From the NCBI RefSeq assembly GCF_900105245.1, contig NZ_FNSZ01000001.1, positions 4,278,001 to 4,342,000 of the forward strand: a stretch of DNA of 64,000 bases, in the 5' to 3' direction. Below are positions 52,438-61,509 of this stretch, one piece after another. Below the pieces are notes generated by a model. The model had not been told where the DNA came from, ran no database searches, and saw nothing but the letters and a program-made list of their open reading frames with translations. Every line of letters begins with the position of its first letter. Positions within the stretch are counted from its first letter, which is position 1. The translations under genes were made by a program, and so were the position numbers. The stretch is from Streptomyces sp. 1222.5 (lineage in GTDB: Bacteria > Actinomycetota > Actinomycetes > Streptomycetales > Streptomycetaceae).

Positions 52438-53586
52438 CTATCTGCCGGGCAGGTGCGGATGGCGGCCGCGGTGGGCGGTGGATGCGCGGCACAGGGCGAT
52501 GACCGCCGCGTCGTCGTCCAGACGGCCGCCGACGTGGGCGAGGAGATCCCGCCGGACGCAGTGCAGCAGCTTCTCGGGACCGCTGGCGGCCCACTGGACG
52601 ATGCGTTCCGCGAGCGGATAGAAGGCGCCGGCGGCGTTCCGGGCCTCGATGACGCCGTCGGTGTAGAGCAGCAGGGTGTCCCCGGGCTGGAAGGAGAACA
52701 CGTCGACGGCGAACTCCGCGGGCCCTGGTCCCCTGACGCCGAGCGGCAGCGCGGGGTGCACGGGGACCGTGACGGCGCTGCCGTGGCTGAGCAGCAGCGG
52801 CGGCGGGTGCCCGCAGCTGATGACCCGCGTGACGTGGCCCGCCTCGGGGACCTCGACCAGCAGCGCGGTGGCGAACCGTTCCCCGGCTTCCTCCTCGGGC
52901 TCCAGGCCGGCGAGGTTCCGGGTCATGCTCTGTTCCAGGGCCATGGCGAGTTTCTGCAGGTCCTCGTGCTGGTGGGCGGCCTCTCGGAATGCTCCGATCA
53001 GCAGGGCGGCCTCCCCGATGGCGGTCAGGCCCTTGCCCCGCACGTCACCGATCAGGACGCGCACGCCGTTGTCGGTGGAGGTGGCGGCGTAGAGGTCGCC
53101 GCCGATCTGCGCCTCGTCCTCGGCCGCCAGGTACAGGCAGGCGATCCTCAGGGGGCCGATCTGCTCCGGCAGCGGCCACAGCAGGACGTGCTGGGTGGCC
53201 TCGGCGACGGAGCGCACACGGGCCAGCTGGTGACGGTGACGCTCGCGGATCACGCAGAAGAACACGATGAGGGCCGACAGCACCGCCAGGGCGAGGATCT
53301 GCACCAGCACGTTGCGCGTGAACAGCACGTCGAAGTGCCAGCCGATGTACGCCTGCGCCCCCACCGCCAGGAAGCCGACCAGCCCGGTCAGCCAGGGCCC
53401 GGCGAAGGAGGCGGTGATGGCGGGGGCGATCACCAGCAGCGGACCCAGGTGGATGTCCGCCGGGACGAGCTGGTCCACCACGGTGATCACGACGATGAGC
53501 ACGATCGGGATCACCAGCAGCGCGTGTCTCCGCTGCCACTGCGGCTCCATACGGTCCCGTATTCGCCGAATGTCCACGTATCCCAC
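52438..53586 (-). CDS. Membrane SpoIIE/PP2C-type Ser/Thr phosphatase
   Basis: 382 residues. Residues 20-115 hold about four membrane helices (LLVIPIVLIVVITVVDQLVP, LVQILALAVLSALIVFF); the cytosolic part is a PP2C domain with intact metal motifs: GGDLYAATS, IGDVRGKGLTAIGEAALLIG, LYTDGVIEARN and DDDAAVIAL. Unlike the PP2C domain at 1827-4151, this one should be active, typically on phosphorylated anti-sigma-factor antagonists. Confidence 0.88.
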   Translation of the reverse strand: MGYVDIRRIRDRMEPQWQRRHALLVIPIVLIVVITVVDQLVPADIHLGPLLVIAPAITASFAGPWLTGLVGFLAVGAQAYIGWHFDVLFTRNVLVQILALAVLSALIVFFCVIRERHRHQLARVRSVAEATQHVLLWPLPEQIGPLRIACLYLAAEDEAQIGGDLYAATSTDNGVRVLIGDVRGKGLTAIGEAALLIGAFREAAHQHEDLQKLAMALEQSMTRNLAGLEPEEEAGERFATALLVEVPEAGHVTRVISCGHPPPLLLSHGSAVTVPVHPALPLGVRGPGPAEFAVDVFSFQPGDTLLLYTDGVIEARNAAGAFYPLAERIVQWAASGPEKLLHCVRRDLLAHVGGRLDDDAAVIALCRASTAHRGRHPHLPGR

Positions 53587-53773
53587 CCTGCACCGTCTTG
53601 GACGCTGTCTCTACCGGTGCCCGGCGTACGCACCCGCCCGGCGGACACGCACGGTGGCCGACGTGATCAAGGTCATGTCCGTGTGCTGTGCATCCAGGAC
53701 AACCATTTTCGGACTTCACCCGTCACCTGTGCGTACCGAATCCCCACGCCCTCCCCCGCTCGCAAGGACCCCG

Positions 53774-54514
53774 ATGCGTCTCTCCTCCCCCGCCCTCAAG
53801 GTGCTCGCCGTCGCCACGCTCCCGCTGGCCCTGGCCGCCTGCTCCTCCGGTTCCGGCACGTCCTCCTCCGACAGCGCCCCGTCCGCGGGTCCGTCCGCGA
53901 AATCGGCCGCGCCCAAGTCCCCGGCCGCCGAGCTGCCGACGGGTACCGAACTGAAGAAGGCCCTGGCGCCCGCGTCGTACTTCCCGTCCGGTTTCGCCGT
54001 GGACGCCGGTTTCAGCCGGGACACCGGGGACGACTTCCAGCCGCAGACCACCAAGAGCGCCGCCAAGCCGCGCTGCGCCGACCTCGGCGCCACCGGCTGG
54101 ATCGGGCTGACCGGCATCGACGGCGTGTCGTTCGCGCAGAACTCGTACATCAACGACGCCCGGACCACCGAACTCGACCAGGAGATCGACGCCTACCGCG
54201 ACTCGGCCGCCGCGGACGTGATGAAGGGCCTGGCGAAGGTCGTCACCGCCTGCCCCGGCTACCCGGACTCCGACACCGGCGGCAAGGTGAAGGTCACCGG
54301 CGCCCCGACGGGCGGCCTCGGCGACGAGGCGTACACCATCACGCTCACCAATCCGGCCTGGGAGAACGGCACCACGCTGGTCGCCGCCCGCGTGGGCACC
54401 GCCGTCGTGAGCGTGCTCTCCACGGAGGGCGACGACAACGGCGCCGCGAGCGGGAAGAAGCTGACCGCCCACATCGTGGCGTCCCTCGAGAAGCAGGGCA
54501 CGCAGCAGGGCTGA
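53774..54514 (+). CDS. Exported lipoprotein
   Basis: 246 residues from ATG 53774. Signal peptide MRLSSPALKVLAVATLPLAL with lipobox AACSS; a Ser/Ala/Pro linker follows to about residue 60, then a globular domain (LPTGTELKKALAPASYFPSG, CADLGATGWIGLTGIDGVSF, GLGDEAYTITLTNPAWENGT) of the PknH sensor-like/DUF5642 appearance common to Streptomyces lipoproteins. Ligand unknown. It converges on the VOC gene. Confidence 0.75.
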   Translation: MRLSSPALKVLAVATLPLALAACSSGSGTSSSDSAPSAGPSAKSAAPKSPAAELPTGTELKKALAPASYFPSGFAVDAGFSRDTGDDFQPQTTKSAAKPRCADLGATGWIGLTGIDGVSFAQNSYINDARTTELDQEIDAYRDSAAADVMKGLAKVVTACPGYPDSDTGGKVKVTGAPTGGLGDEAYTITLTNPAWENGTTLVAARVGTAVVSVLSTEGDDNGAASGKKLTAHIVASLEKQGTQQG

Positions 54515-54548
54515 CGGAACGCCGGCGGCGCGGCGGGGCCGGCGGGGC

Positions 54549-55325
54549 TCAGGCCGCCTGGCGCGGATCCGGCCTGAGCACGGCGAACACCGCCCCGGCC
54601 GGATCGGTCAGCCAGGCGATGCGGCCGACGTCCGGGACGGTCGCCGCCGGCATCAGCACCGTCCCGCCGTTGCCCTCCACGGCGGCCACGAGGGCGTCCA
54701 CGTCGGCGACGGCGAAGTACGGCACCCAGCGCGCGTCCTCCTGGCCGGCCTGGAGCGGGGCCACGCCCCCGAAGGCGCTCTCCTGCCGGTCGCCCTCCTT
54801 GATGCTGAGCACCTGGTACGTCATCCCGGGCGCCCGCATCTCCTCGGCCCGCCAGCCGAACAGGCCGCGGTAGAAGGCGATCGCCGCCGCCGGGTCGCCC
54901 ACGTGCAGCTCGACCCAGACCAGCGTGTCGTCCTCGGAGGCCTTCTCCAGGCCCTGCCGGGAGTGCAGTACGGCGAACTGCGCGCCCTGCGGGTCGGTGA
55001 ACTGGGCCATGGACGCCTCGCCCATGTTCACCGGTTCGGCACGGACCGTGCCGCCGCCGGACGCCACGTCACGCGCGGTCGCCGCGGCGTCCTCGGTGCT
55101 GAAGTACGTCATCCACGCGGACCGGGCGCCCTCCTCGGTCAGCGGTCCGAGGCCGGCCACGGTCGCGCCGTCCTTCTGGAAGAAGCCGTAACCGCCGCCC
55201 TCCGGGCCGGCCGAGGCGAACCGCCAGCCGAAGACGGCGCCGTAGAAGGCGGCGGCCTCGTCCGGGTCCGGACTGCCCAGGTCGATCCAGATGGGCGAGC
55301 CGGTGCGGAATTCTGTGCCGAGCAT
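54549..55325 (-). CDS. Two-domain VOC (glyoxalase/bleomycin-resistance-like) protein
   Basis: 258 residues as a tandem of two VOC domains: WIDLGSPDPDEAAAFYGAVF about 12-31 and WVELHVGDPAAAIAFYRGLF GWRAEE about 138-163. Each has the beta-alpha-beta-beta-beta pattern; the metal-site His is present in the second (VELHVG) but not evident in the first, which is common in non-enzymatic members. Substrate unknown. 55326-55619 upstream has no gene. Confidence 0.82.
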   Translation of the reverse strand: MLGTEFRTGSPIWIDLGSPDPDEAAAFYGAVFGWRFASAGPEGGGYGFFQKDGATVAGLGPLTEEGARSAWMTYFSTEDAAATARDVASGGGTVRAEPVNMGEASMAQFTDPQGAQFAVLHSRQGLEKASEDDTLVWVELHVGDPAAAIAFYRGLFGWRAEEMRAPGMTYQVLSIKEGDRQESAFGGVAPLQAGQEDARWVPYFAVADVDALVAAVEGNGGTVLMPAATVPDVGRIAWLTDPAGAVFAVLRPDPRQAA

Positions 55326-55619
55326 GCGTTTCCTCCTGCCGGTCCGGTGCGGAGCCGCCCGCCACTATGCCGACCGGCGGGGCGCGGTGCGGTGCGTCGG
55401 CCCGTACGACCCGGCGGGTTCACCCGGCCGGGGAAGGCCGTGCGGGCACGGCTGACCGGACACGGGAGCCCGGAGAATCTGCGCAGGAGTGCCACACGGG
55501 CTGCACACAGACTTTCGAAAGGATCGTTAGCGTGACTGGTCGCTCGATCTCCTGACGAGCGTGACCAGGCCGTGGCCCCGGGCGGGGCCGACGGCGCAGT
55601 CCACCCAGGAAGACCGCGC

Positions 55620-56519
55620 ATGGACTACTGCTCCTCGTGCCGCCGGCACCTCAACGGCGCCCTGGTGTGTCCCGGATGCGGCGCGTACGCCCCCGACATC
55701 GCACCGCCCCTCGCCGGTCCGGCCCGGCACACCGGCGGCTTCGAGGCCCGGTACGCCGGCCCGCCGGCCGAGGACACGGCACACCGGGACGCCTTCGGCG
55801 CAACGGTCTTCGAGCCGTCGCCGGACACCGGCGCGGCACCGGTGGCCGGTCTCGCGTCCGACGCCGGTGTCGCGGCCGAGTACGAGGCCGATGTCGAGGA
55901 CGCGCCCACCGCGCCGGCCACGCCGAACGGACGGGCGGCCCGGCGCCGGCAGTTGGCCCGCTGGAAGAAAAGCAAGCGCCGGGCGGCGGTCGCGACGGCG
56001 TTCGCGATCGTCGGCGGCGGTCTGACCCTCGCCACGATGGACCGGAACTCCGGCGACCGGGCGCAGGCCGCCACCGCGCCGGACCACCGGAGCATGGGCG
56101 TGGCCGACGAACAGTCGGTCGAGCCCACCCGCCCGGCGTCCACGCCCCCCGCCCCGCACCGGCCGGACCGCGCCGCCACCCCCACCGCGCACCCGCCGGC
56201 CACCAACGCGCCGCGCGAGCAGACCCTGTCCGCCGCGCCCCGCACCGCTGTGCGGGACAGCCGGCCGCAGGCCGCCGAGGCGCCGCGGGCGGTCGTGCAC
56301 GCCGCCCCGCAGCCGCGGTCCGACGCCGGTGCGGCCTCCGACGGCACGACCGCGGCACCGGCGCCGGCATCGACCCCCGCCACCTCCACCGGCGGCTCCA
56401 CCGGCGGCTCCCCCGGCGGCTCCACCGGCGGCACGGACTCCGGGACGCCCGCGACGGCCCCGGCCCCGGCCTCGACCTCGCCCACGCAGCTCTGCCTCGT
56501 CCTGCTCTGCATCGGCTGA
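55620..56519 (+). CDS. SCO2400-family protein with zinc ribbon and one membrane helix
   Basis: 299 residues from ATG 55620. The N-terminal zinc ribbon MDYCSSCRRHLNGALVCPGC is the hallmark of this Streptomyces family. Basic RRRQLARWKKSKRRAAVATA leads into a membrane helix about 120-140; the rest is Ala/Pro/Thr-rich with GGSTGGSPGGSTGG, ending in the unusual hydrophobic TQLCLVLLCIG. Topology: zinc ribbon inside, low-complexity stalk outside. Function unknown. Confidence 0.75.
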   Translation: MDYCSSCRRHLNGALVCPGCGAYAPDIAPPLAGPARHTGGFEARYAGPPAEDTAHRDAFGATVFEPSPDTGAAPVAGLASDAGVAAEYEADVEDAPTAPATPNGRAARRRQLARWKKSKRRAAVATAFAIVGGGLTLATMDRNSGDRAQAATAPDHRSMGVADEQSVEPTRPASTPPAPHRPDRAATPTAHPPATNAPREQTLSAAPRTAVRDSRPQAAEAPRAVVHAAPQPRSDAGAASDGTTAAPAPASTPATSTGGSTGGSPGGSTGGTDSGTPATAPAPASTSPTQLCLVLLCIG

Positions 56520-56525
56520 CCGGCC

Positions 56526-56547
56526 GCGGCACCCGGCCGGGTGCCGC
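56526..56547. terminator. Perfect 22-bp palindrome between convergent genes
   Basis: GCGGCACCCGG and its complement form a hairpin in the 30-bp space between two convergent genes; likely bidirectional terminator. Confidence 0.65.
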
Positions 56548-56549
56548 CG

Positions 56550-58130
56550 CTAGGAGGTCCGGGTCAGCGTCTTCGGCGATCCCTCGGCCTGCGCGCCCTC
56601 GGCGTCCAGGGTGAGGGTGCCGGACCCGCTCATGCCGAGGCTGTAGACGTTTCCGCGGCCGCACAGCACGCCGGACGACGGATCCGTGGGTTTGCCCGTG
56701 GCGGCCTCGAACACCATGGAGTCACGGTGGACCTCGCGCAGGAGCAGTGTCTCGGTGCAGCCGACCTCCCGGCCGGTGCCGGCCTCGCTGATCCTGCTGA
56801 CCTGCCGCCCGACCAGCTCGCCCCGCTTCGCCGCGTGCAGGGTCAGGGTGACGGAGACACCGCTGGTCGGTGCGTGCAGGACGCCGTCGGCCGCGCCGCT
56901 GCCCGGCCCCCTGCCCTTCCAGGTGCCGTACCAGGAGGCGGGCAGGGCGGCGACGGAAGCGGAGACGCCGGGGCTGGATGAGGGCCGGTGCCCGCCGTTC
57001 CCGCCGGAGCCGCCGCCCGTGTGCGTGACGACGGCGGCGACGACGGCCACGACCGCTACCGCGACGACGCCGGCCACGGCGGCACGCGGCCGCGCGCGGT
57101 GGACGGGAGCGGCGCCGGGGTACGGGTGCCCGGCCGGAGCCGGCACCGGGACGGGCGGCCCGAAGCCGGCCGGCGCCGAGGGCATCCCGCCCATGGCCGC
57201 CGGCGCCCCTCCCGGGACCGGGGGACGCACGGGTGGACGCTCGAGAGTCTCCCGCAACTCCGCTTCCCGGCGCTCCAGTTCGGGCTCCAGGCCGGCCGGC
57301 GGGGCGTCCGCCCAGCGGGTGCCGCCGAGCCGGTCGAGGAGTTCCCCGGCGGTGGGCCGTTCGGCGGGCGACTTGTGCAGACAGGCGGTCAGCAGCCCGG
57401 CCAGGGCGGGCGGTACGGCGGACAGGTCGGGGCGTTCGTGCACGACCCGGTACAGCAGCCCGGCCGCCGAGGGGTCCTCACCGGGGTGCAGGAAGGGCCC
57501 CGCGCCGGTCGCCGCGTACACCAGGACCCCGCCGAGCGCGAAGACGTCACCGGGCTCGGCCGAGACGCCGCCGGTGATCTGCTCCGGCGCGAGGTAACCG
57601 GGTGAGCCGATGACTCCGCCCGTGCGGGTGTGCCGTGTGTCGTCGACCGCGCGGGCGATGCCGAAGTCGATGAGCCGCGGGTGGTGCCGGGCGAGCAGCA
57701 CGTTGGACGGCTTGACGTCCCGGTGGACGAGGCCGGCCCGGTGCACCGCCCGCAACGCGTCGGCGAGTTCGGCACCGAGCGCCCGCAGCGCGGGCTCGGG
57801 CAGCGGTCCGTGGCGCCGCACCCACTCCGCGAGGGAGGGAGCAGCGACGTACTCCGTGGCCAGCCACTGGGGCCGCTGCCCGGGCGGGCTGAAGTCCACG
57901 ACGGAGACGGTCCACGGCGAGCGCACGCGGTCGCTGCTGGCGATCTCCCGGGCGAAGCGCTGCTCGAAGCCCGGGTCGTCGCCGAACTCGGCACGCACCG
58001 TCTTGAGCGCCAGCGCCCGGCCGGACGGGGTGCGGGAGAGGAAGACCTGCCCCATGCCACCGGCCCCGAGCCGCGCGAGCAGCGGATACCCCCCGACAGC
58101 CGGCGGATCGCCGGGATCCGGGCTTCTCAT
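56550..58130 (-). CDS. Transmembrane Ser/Thr protein kinase
   Basis: 526 residues. Kinase domain 15-270: LGAGGMGQVFLSRTPSGRAL, catalytic HRAGLVHRDVKPSNVLLARH and LIDFGIARAVDD, activation segment GGVIGSPGYLAPEQI. A Pro-rich linker and one membrane helix (AAVAGVVAVAVVAVVAAVV, about 350) precede an extracellular domain of about 140 residues (VAALPASWYGTWKGRGPGSG) that would sense an external cue. No PASTA repeats, so it is not PknB. Confidence 0.9.
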   Translation of the reverse strand: MRSPDPGDPPAVGGYPLLARLGAGGMGQVFLSRTPSGRALALKTVRAEFGDDPGFEQRFAREIASSDRVRSPWTVSVVDFSPPGQRPQWLATEYVAAPSLAEWVRRHGPLPEPALRALGAELADALRAVHRAGLVHRDVKPSNVLLARHHPRLIDFGIARAVDDTRHTRTGGVIGSPGYLAPEQITGGVSAEPGDVFALGGVLVYAATGAGPFLHPGEDPSAAGLLYRVVHERPDLSAVPPALAGLLTACLHKSPAERPTAGELLDRLGGTRWADAPPAGLEPELERREAELRETLERPPVRPPVPGGAPAAMGGMPSAPAGFGPPVPVPAPAGHPYPGAAPVHRARPRAAVAGVVAVAVVAVVAAVVTHTGGGSGGNGGHRPSSSPGVSASVAALPASWYGTWKGRGPGSGAADGVLHAPTSGVSVTLTLHAAKRGELVGRQVSRISEAGTGREVGCTETLLLREVHRDSMVFEAATGKPTDPSSGVLCGRGNVYSLGMSGSGTLTLDAEGAQAEGSPKTLTRTS

Positions 58131-58367
58131 CGTCGTCTCCGAACGGCCCCCGCTGCCGACGTTCGCATGGGCTCACCCTACCCATGGCCCCTGCACCCCG
58201 GTCGGCCCGCGGGGAGCGGGGGCGGCCGGTGCCGGGCTGATCCGTCCGTCCCGCTCGTCACCGGCCCCGCCCCGGTACCGCACCGTCGTGCCAGGGCGGG
58301 CCCGTGTCCGCTCGTCCGTGTCCGTGTCCGTGTCCGTCGCCCGGGACCGCCCGGGGGCCGGACGGGA

Positions 58368-59324
58368 TCAGAACTCCTCGTCCTCGTCGACCGACTTCAC
58401 CGGGCGGGACCGGCCCGGCTCGGGGAGGCGGGCCATCTCGTCGCGGACGACCAGCACGTCACCGATGAACAGGTCATAGACCAGGATGCCGATGACACCG
58501 CCGATCAACGGCCCGACGATCGGGATCCACCAGTAGGCGCTGAACGCGCCGGAGACACTCCCTGGGAACGCCAGGCTGTCCCAGCCCGCCGCGTAGGTGA
58601 ACAGGCGCGGCCCCAAGTCACGGGCGGGATTGATGGCGTAGCCCGCGTTCGCGCCGTACGACATGCCGATCGCGGCGACGATGAAGCCCACGATGAGCGG
58701 CGCGAGGTTGGCCTTGACGGCCTGGTTACGGATGTCGAGGACGGCGGCGATCCCCATCAGCAGGAAGGCCGTACCGGCGATCTGGTCGATCAGGGGCCCC
58801 CAGACGCCGCCGTGGAAGTACGGGGCCGGGAAGGTCGCGAAGATGGAGAACGTAGCGTTCGTGTGCCCGTTCACCTTCGGTCCCTGGACGGTGGCGTCGA
58901 AGGCGTCGATCGCGTTGTGGTAGACGAGGTAGACCAGTGCCGCGCCGGTGAACGCGCCGATGACCTGCGAGAGGATGAACGGCAGGACCTTGGCCCAGGA
59001 AAAGCCGCGGCGCACGGCCATGGCGAGGGTCACCGCCGGATTGAGATGGGCGCCGCTGACGCCGCCGGCGACGTACACGCCGAGCATGACGGCCATGGCC
59101 CAGCCCCAGGTGATCAGCAGCCAGTCACCGGCCGCCAGGAAGATCGTGGTCGTGGTCGCGGCACGGCCGGAGCCGGGCAGCGCGGCGACCGCCATGGCGA
59201 CCACGCCACAGCCGAAGGAGATGAGGACGAAGGTCCCGAGGAACTCCGCCAGGCACTCGCCCAGCAGCCCTCCCCGGCTTCTGAGCCGGGACGGCTTGAT
59301 GAGCGAAGGGATTTCGACAGCCAT
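58368..59324 (-). CDS. Aquaglyceroporin (MIP family, GlpF-type)
   Basis: 318 residues from ATG 59324 (AAGGGGG upstream; the frame is open to 59384). Six membrane helices and two half-helices with NPA boxes: GAHLNPAVTLAMA and YAINPARDLGPR, the Asp after the second box marking the glycerol-facilitator branch. Both N- and C-terminal cytosolic extensions are longer than usual (RSRPVKSVDEDEEF tail). No glycerol kinase or dehydrogenase is adjacent. A perfect palindrome lies just upstream. Confidence 0.88.
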   Translation of the reverse strand: MAVEIPSLIKPSRLRSRGGLLGECLAEFLGTFVLISFGCGVVAMAVAALPGSGRAATTTTIFLAAGDWLLITWGWAMAVMLGVYVAGGVSGAHLNPAVTLAMAVRRGFSWAKVLPFILSQVIGAFTGAALVYLVYHNAIDAFDATVQGPKVNGHTNATFSIFATFPAPYFHGGVWGPLIDQIAGTAFLLMGIAAVLDIRNQAVKANLAPLIVGFIVAAIGMSYGANAGYAINPARDLGPRLFTYAAGWDSLAFPGSVSGAFSAYWWIPIVGPLIGGVIGILVYDLFIGDVLVVRDEMARLPEPGRSRPVKSVDEDEEF

Positions 59325-59350
59325 TGAGGCCCCCTTGAAGAGAGCAATGC

Positions 59351-59373
59351 GGCCAATATGGACCATATTGGCC
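59351..59373. promoter_or_regulatory. 23-bp perfect palindrome upstream of the aquaglyceroporin
   Basis: GGCCAATATG-GAC-CATATTGGCC, 27 bp before the start codon and AT-rich for this genome, as expected for a dimeric repressor operator. The regulator is not encoded nearby. Confidence 0.65.
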
Positions 59374-59408
59374 CACAAACTCACTCCACGCAGGATGACA
59401 GGGCTGCG

Positions 59409-60074
59409 TCAGCTGTCGAGGTCGTCCGCGTAGTGCCGGAACCCGTGCCGGTCCTGGTGCATGCCCCACAGGGTCTCCGCGAGCACCACGGGGTCCTTGC
59501 GGGTGTGTCCGGCCACGATCGCGCCGGGGATCACCAGCTGGGCGACGTGGATGCCCTCGCCCGCCAGCCGGTCGTGGAGCAGATGCCCGTAGGCGCTCTC
59601 CGCGGCGAAGGCGATCGAGGTGCCGGCCCGCTCGGGGTGCGGCACGGCGGCGCTGCCCCCGTTGACGAACAGGATGGTCCCGCGCCCGAGCCGGCGCATT
59701 CCGGGCAGCACCTGCTGCACGGCGGCGACGGGTCCGTACACGGAGAACTCGATCGGCCCCACGAGGTCCCGGTGTCCCGTGTCCAGCACGGGCCGCATGA
59801 AGTCGCGGTGCGGGACGGGGCTGTACTGCAGCACCTCGACGGTGCCGAGCGCGCGGTCGGCGGCGTCCAGGGCCGCGACCAGTTCCTCCGGCCTGCGCAC
59901 GTCGGCCGGGAACCCGTGCGCGGTGACGCCCTCGTCCGCGAGGCCGCCGACGAGCTCGTCCAGCCGCCGCCGGTCACGGGCGACGAGGGCGACGTCGTAC
60001 CCCTCCCGCCCGAACCGGCGTGCGACGGCGGCCCCCAGTCCGGGCCCGGCCCCGACGATCGCGATGCTGCTCAT
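59409..60074 (-). CDS. Short-chain dehydrogenase/reductase-like protein
   Basis: 221 residues from ATG 60074 (MSSIAIVGAGPGLGAAVARR). Rossmann Gly motif GAGPGLG, RDRRRLDELVGGLAD, and a central FVNGGSAAVPHPE region. The usual YxxxK is replaced around SIAFAAESAYGHLLHDRLAG, where Y is kept but the Lys at +4 is His, so catalysis is doubtful. Cytosolic; substrate unknown. Confidence 0.78.
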   Translation of the reverse strand: MSSIAIVGAGPGLGAAVARRFGREGYDVALVARDRRRLDELVGGLADEGVTAHGFPADVRRPEELVAALDAADRALGTVEVLQYSPVPHRDFMRPVLDTGHRDLVGPIEFSVYGPVAAVQQVLPGMRRLGRGTILFVNGGSAAVPHPERAGTSIAFAAESAYGHLLHDRLAGEGIHVAQLVIPGAIVAGHTRKDPVVLAETLWGMHQDRHGFRHYADDLDS

Positions 60075-60135
60075 GTCCAGCATCCGTACCGCGCCGGACC
60101 CGGTCGCACACCCGATCGGGCCGGCGCCGCGGCAG

Positions 60136-60849
60136 CTAGGCCGGGGCCCGGGTGCCGACGGCCGCGGCGGACGGGACCGCCCGGGCGGCTCGGATGCGGG
60201 CCTCCTGGGAGCGGCTGACGGCGAGGACCGCGAACACGCCGGCGACGGCGGCGCCGATCACGGCCACGTCACTCGCGAGCAGCGGCCAGACCTCGGTGTA
60301 GGCGCGGGCGATGAGCTCGTCGGTGGTGTCGCGGGCCACGATGCCGACGCCGCTGACCATGCCGATCAGCCACAGCCCCCACCACACCTCGACGGAGACG
60401 GGCACCTTCCGGCCGGGCTCGCCGGCCCGGAACGCGTCGACGACGATGCCCCGCGGGAACCAGAAGCTGACGAGCGGGAAGAACCATCCGAGGACCACCC
60501 AGATCCCGAGGTAGCGGGGCGGCTGCCCCGACAGGGCGCGCGCGTTGTCCCGCAGCAGCCACAGCCAGGACACGAAGAGCAGCCCGCAGACGACGACGGC
60601 ACCACCGGCGAGCGAGCTGACGGCGTGGTACGAGTTCTCCAGCGCGTTGAGCGGCCGGTGCACGCCCTCGCCCTGGTCCGGCGGTCCGGAGGCCGGCTCC
60701 CCGGCCAGGGAGAGCCGGAACTCCCACACGGCCCGCATCGCCCAGGCGGCCCCGGCGAGCAGCAGTCCCCCGACCGCCAGCCGCGCCGACGGCCGGACCG
60801 GCCGGAAGGCGGGGAGCTGAGCAGCCTGCTTGTTCACATGTTCGGTCAC
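60136..60849 (-). CDS. DUF4328 membrane protein
   Basis: 237 residues from GTG 60849 (GAGGA upstream; GTG 60867 is an alternative). Four or so membrane helices (LAVGGLLLAGAAWAMRAVWE, VVCGLLFVSWLWLLRDNARA, WVVLGWFFPLVSFWFPRGIV, VAVIGAAVAGVFAVLAVS) and the conserved W-W-F-P block of DUF4328. Function unknown. Confidence 0.78.
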   Translation of the reverse strand: MTEHVNKQAAQLPAFRPVRPSARLAVGGLLLAGAAWAMRAVWEFRLSLAGEPASGPPDQGEGVHRPLNALENSYHAVSSLAGGAVVVCGLLFVSWLWLLRDNARALSGQPPRYLGIWVVLGWFFPLVSFWFPRGIVVDAFRAGEPGRKVPVSVEVWWGLWLIGMVSGVGIVARDTTDELIARAYTEVWPLLASDVAVIGAAVAGVFAVLAVSRSQEARIRAARAVPSAAAVGTRAPA

Positions 60850-60909
60850 CGGGTCATCCTCGCCCACCCGCGGCCGGGGCCACCAGGGTGAACCTCACCA
60901 CCGCCCGCC

Positions 60910-61509
60910 TCAGCGCAGGGCGGTCCGGCCCATGTCGACGGCACGCAGGGCGCGCTCCACCGTCTCGTCGTTCTCGCCGACGGGGGCCACGTAGTCCAGG
61001 ACGTCCCGCGCGGCGTCCGTCCCGAGCGTCCGGTCGATCACCCAGGCGGCGAGGTGCTGCGACGCCAGGCAGCCGCCCGCGGTGGCGATGTTCCCCTCCG
61101 AGTGGAACGGCGCGTCCAGCACGGTGACGCCCCGGGCCTCGACGAAGGGCCGGCTCGTCCGGTCCGTGCAGGCGGGCATGCCGTTCAGCAGCCCCAGCCG
61201 GGCGAGGACGAGCGCGCCGGAGCACTGGGCGCCGATCAGCTGGCGCGACGGGTCGAGCGGCAGCCGGGAGATCAGCCGGTCGTCGGCGACGACGTCCCGG
61301 GTCCGCACCCCGCTGCCGATCAGCACCACGTCGGCCTCGGTGACGAACTCCAGCGGGCGCTGCCCGGTCACCTCGACGCCGTTCATGGAGGTGACCACCG
61401 GCGTCGGTGTGGTGACGAAGGTCTCCAGGCCGTCCCTGCGGCACCGGTTGATCAGCGCCGAGGCGATGAAGCTGTCGAGCTCTTTGGACCCGTCAGGCGC
61501 GGCCCGGGT
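60910..61509 (-). CDS. DJ-1/PfpI-like protein, 5' end uncertain
   Basis: About 199 residues with the DJ-1 core: VTEADVVLIGSGVRTRDVVA, the nucleophile-elbow segment QLIGAQCSGALVLARLGLLN (Cys at the elbow) and EGNIATAGGCLASQHLAAWV. The frame runs open upstream into the preceding gene, but no ATG, GTG or TTG lies near the expected start, so it either begins with an unusual codon, starts far inside the neighbour, or has lost its 5' end. It overlaps or abuts the preceding stop at 61509. Confidence 0.6.
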   Translation of the reverse strand, partial: TRAAPDGSKELDSFIASALINRCRRDGLETFVTTPTPVVTSMNGVEVTGQRPLEFVTEADVVLIGSGVRTRDVVADDRLISRLPLDPSRQLIGAQCSGALVLARLGLLNGMPACTDRTSRPFVEARGVTVLDAPFHSEGNIATAGGCLASQHLAAWVIDRTLGTDAARDVLDYVAPVGENDETVERALRAVDMGRTALR

